22,785 bases of DNA from Phoronis australis (Eukaryota > Phoronida > Phoronidae): assembly GCA_002633005.1 (NCBI GenBank), contig NMRA01000074.1, positions 1,026,632 to 1,049,416 on the forward strand. The letters are read 5' to 3'. Below are positions 20,048-22,785 of the stretch, one piece after another; position 1 is the stretch's first letter, and each line of letters opens with the position of its first letter. The notes beneath the pieces were generated by a model, which saw only the letters and a list, made by a program, of their open reading frames with translations, searched no databases and was not told the origin of the DNA. The position numbers and the translations under genes were made by a program.

Positions 20048-20158
20048 GGGTAATTGTCGGATATAATGTGCCGGTATTTTGAGAACCAGTTTGTTGCCCG
20101 TTATCCAGTGAAGAAAACTGGTTCCAAAATTCTGATACATTATATCCGCTCATTACCC
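20048..20158 (+). repeat. Long imperfect hairpin, 44-45 base arms
   Basis: The left arm 20048-20092 begins GGGTAATTGTCGGATATAAT. It pairs with the right arm 20115-20158, whose reverse complement begins GGGTAATGAGCGGATATAAT. About 37 of 44 positions match, and two more would be G-U pairs in RNA. The loop is 22 bases (20093-20114) and there is one bulge. The fold could be a palindromic MITE or a hairpin RNA precursor. The arms being slightly diverged suggests age or tolerated change. Confidence 0.65.
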
Positions 20159-20289
20159 AATTCGTTTGTGAGATACCACATTATTGTTTTTTGGTATCAT
20201 GTCCTTCGTACTATGAAGGAGATTTTTAACTTTCAAGTGAGGAAACCTCCCCATATAATGGTTGTGACGAATTTCAGTAGCTGGAAACG

Positions 20290-20337
20290 ATTTTATGACA
20301 GCGCGCCGTCCTACGGTTTTAGTGGATTGGCAAACCC
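20290..20337 (-). repeat. Possible fragment of the local dispersed repeat
   Basis: The minus strand from 20337 reads ggtttgccaatccactaaaa. This resembles the opening of copies A (gtttgccgaccctaaaac) and B (ggtttggccaaccctaaaat) at 5091 and 5542. Only the opening block is visible. Confidence 0.3.
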
Positions 20338-20635
20338 CGGATAATTCCTTAAGTTCACACGGACACCAGAAATACTCCATATTGGTGACCAAATTCCATA
20401 CCTAATGACCAACTCCATAGTCCCGGACTTGAAGCTTTAGGATCGTGAAGGATTTAATCCCAGATATGGGGTAGGTCTATTTTTGGTGCGTGTGTTGAGT
20501 TTAAGGCGGCAACAGAGGTAAAAAAATTGTGACACGGGTTTTGTGTTTGCTGGTGTGAAAGTATCGTAGTTGGAATTTAGAGGCGTGCCAGAGAATCGTT
20601 CCCACGCCCTGGAATATTCAAACTTCCGCAACCGT

Positions 20636-20730
20636 CCTCGTTCCAGCCTCAAGATTGCTGTCGGCTTCGGGCAAGTCGAAAATACAGTCGGATTCCTTAG
20701 TGAGGGAAGTCACGTATATTCACTGTGCAT
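20636..20730 (+). repeat. Diverged dispersed repeat, second family, copy 2
   Basis: Collinear with 16646-16796 (tcgttcc, ggcttcg, cgaaaataca, gggaagtcacg), shorter in its second half. No coding sequence is apparent. Confidence 0.4.
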
Positions 20731-20739
20731 TTGAAAATA

Positions 20740-21390
20740 GGTTTGAAATGCGTTGCAGTTATCCAGCAGTCCCAAGCATGCACATGTAACTAAATGCAAA
20801 AGACTGTTGTGATGGCCGGGTCCAAGCTGGGCTCTTGTTAGAGAAGCCAGCGTTCGTTGTTAAGTTAATCTGCGACATTTCTACGATAAACTGTGAGCCA
20901 CAACAGATTGGACAGTCGTCTACCTTAGGCACTGTACTCCTACGTCCGTTCACAAACACCGGAAGGACGTAGGGTGGCTGGGGATTGGGCTAACATACGT
21001 CACGTTAATGTTTGCCTGATGCCCGTGACGCCTGACATAACTAGATGTCAATTGAACGACAAATACTCGCTTATTGGTAAAATTGCCCGGTGATAAAGAC
21101 AAATGAGATCGTGTTGTAGTTGTAATATTTACTCCGGCATGGCCCGTTTGTGTTGTTAATTGACGGTTGATTGATCGAGTGCCGGGGGTTCAACTTGTAA
21201 ATTTTCCCGTATAACTTGAATGGTCAGCCTGTAGTCGCCGTAGTGAACCCCTGGACTTAACTCGTGTGCTATCAAATTTTATTAAATTTTCCACTTATTT
21301 AAACAACCAATGCAGTCGTATTCGTAAACAAGAGTTATCGGAGTTCCATCGCCTTGTCTTGATAACGACTTGAGTTTCTACCGGCGCTTC
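20740..21390. other. Non-coding stretch, no gene recognised
   Basis: No supported exon or repeat. The minus-strand reading at 20759-20959 has no recognised domain. Confidence 0.5.
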
Positions 21391-21399
21391 ATTTAGATT

Positions 21400-21497
21400 G
21401 AAACAATTTGTACGAGGAAGTTGTTACCAAGAAATTTGTGTCTGAATCTACTGTTAGAGTTTGAAAAGCAGTGTACAGTTTGATTACCACAGAAATG
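21400..21497 (+). other. Candidate first exon: 5' UTR ending at ATG before a donor
   Basis: At 21495-21497 ATG, in the context ccacagaaATG, is followed directly by GTGAGTAC, a near-consensus donor starting at 21498. Exons in which the start codon is the last codon are known in several housekeeping genes (for example tubulin and ribosomal-protein genes). Read unspliced, the frame closes after seven codons. The left boundary is arbitrary because no clear promoter was located, and the next exon was not found before the window ends. Confidence 0.3.
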
Positions 21498-21689
21498 GTG
21501 AGTACATGCGACAAATAGGATCTTTGCATTTTAAAAATTTTAAGAGACCGAGTAGCCTACCGTTGCTGTTTCTGTCTTGCGGTCATTTTTGTTGCAACGT
21601 AGAATCCATGAAGCCAGTGAAGGGCTGACGTTTTATTTGTGCAAAACGTGATTTTTTAGAAAGATAAGTACACGATTAGCATCAGTTAT

Positions 21690-21725
21690 TGGCGGATCTA
21701 GGGTGCCGTGAGAGGAGGGATCACT
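21690..21725 (+). mobile_element. Possible MITE end
   Basis: attggcggatctagggtgcc resembles the GGCGGATCCAGG terminus of the MITE at 1320-1464. No matching opposite end was found downstream, so this is probably a truncated copy. Confidence 0.35.
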
Positions 21726-22785
21726 CCGTTCGAAGGAAAAATTTTCTCGTAGGCCTTAAAAACGGTATTCCGAAGACGGTTTTTATTCTCTTTTCGTCGC
21801 GTTCGTGGGTGTAGGCCTATGCCAGTTTACTACTAAAATTTTCTGCAATTGTTTTCAGCTTCTGTTCACCAACACGACATATTAGGCCAGTCAACGGTCT
21901 GCGTCATCGCTAATTAAAATAATAAAGCGTATCGCACAGTGGCCGGGGCGACTCGCAGCTGCAACGTTTAATTTATGTAACGGCAATAAACCCGCGTTCC
22001 GTCAAAGAAATTAAATTTTTATTTAGACTATTACCCGCTGTAAAATTGCTGTCTGCTTTTTCCTTACTCGGATGTGTGAGTGTTGAAAGAACGGATAGTT
22101 CGTTATTCGTCGGCACCATGCTCGCCGAATAAAACGATACGCAGTGACGCCTCAAGTTGTAGAGTTGGTTCCAAGCAATAACGAACTGTCAGTTCTTTCC
22201 AAGCCAAGAAATCGCACATACTTTGGTTAAGAAACCGTTTCAAACCAACTTCATAGTGTTACGTGGTCTAAATCAAAACGTCTTTATGACAGAGGACGGA
22301 TTAAAATGAAACTTCTTTTCTCACCATCTTCCTTCCACCTGCTGTCCAAGCCCTGCCATGGTACGTCAGTTAGCTGGAGAAATGTATTTTCACCAGTTCA
22401 GTTTCCATCAATTCGCATTGAAATTTAGCCAGTTTGTTTTTATCCTTCTCTGTTTTTTGGGGGCAAAGACCGCAGTTCGAGTGGCTGATTTTGACGTTAT
22501 CACTGGTCTAGGTCAATAAAAACCCTTGTTTGTACCGTGTCTGACATGTGAAAAAGTCATAACTTATAGAAGGCACACTTCTCAAAGACGAAGAAATTCA
22601 ACAACTGAAGCCATGCATTTTACCTGGCTACGTCCATTTCTAAAAGTGGCATGTCAAAAAATGATGTTGACTTTTTGTAACTAAAATCACGAATTCACGG
22701 CTAACCCGAAGAGGAAACAACTCTAAATCCGATTGCTCTTGCACTCTAGATTCGAGAAATTTTGGTTAAAATATGTCATAACCAA
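21726..22785. other. Non-coding stretch to window end
   Basis: No supported exon. A candidate acceptor (ttgttttcag, ending about 21859) is followed by a frame that closes quickly. Contains copy 2 of a diverged repeat (22177-22278) and a taggcctat word near 21812. Confidence 0.5.
22177..22278 (+). repeat. Diverged dispersed repeat, copy 2
   Basis: Collinear with 11569-11665, opening with aataacgaactgtcagt and closing with GTGGTCTAAATCAAA. The similarity may extend rightward at lower identity. Confidence 0.5.

Overview
This is eukaryotic, animal-type genomic DNA. It holds few genes, which are split by GT/AG introns, and long AT-leaning non-coding stretches full of old transposon debris. CpG is not obviously depleted, and taggcctat-type words occur near 19990 and 21812. 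Those traits fit a marine invertebrate, perhaps a non-vertebrate deuterostome such as a hemichordate or echinoderm, but I cannot fix the species. No bacterial genes, CRISPR arrays, rRNA or intact tRNA were seen.

Layout. 1-2032: non-coding, probably intron of the gene that follows, with a transposon end at position 1, a tRNA-derived SINE relic (726-795) and a complete 145-bp MITE with inverted termini (1320-1464). 2033-3022 (+): the last two coding exons of a GLOD5 orthologue (glyoxalase/VOC superfamily), the one securely recognised gene. 3023-11680: mostly non-coding, with a promoter-like Sp1/octamer/CRE/YY1 cluster (3431-3535), copies of a local dispersed repeat (5088-5700), regulatory-looking palindromes, a possible orphan exon (7175-7260) and a diverged inverted repeat (10787-10881). 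11963-12964 (-): a 333-residue Ser/Arg-rich, probably disordered protein of unknown function, with an in-frame stop upstream and a poly(A) signal downstream. 15183-16408: an inverted duplication whose two arms share promoter-proximal sequence; the minus-strand arm carries a strong ATG, a signal-peptide-like first exon and paired CCAAT boxes. 17045-18100: two nearly identical 527/528-base copies joined by a single n, best explained as an unmerged contig overlap. 18444-18779 (-): a possible small secreted protein. 20048-20158: a long imperfect hairpin. 21400-21497: a possible first exon ending exactly at ATG before a GTGAGT donor.

The genes show no pathway connection. I did not find a convincing new multi-gene system. 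The observations most worth following up are the duplicated, facing promoter/first-exon arms at 15.2-16.4 kb, the excess of perfect TGACGTCA palindromes, the hairpin near 20.1 kb, and the assembly artefact, which should be corrected before anyone reads it as biology.
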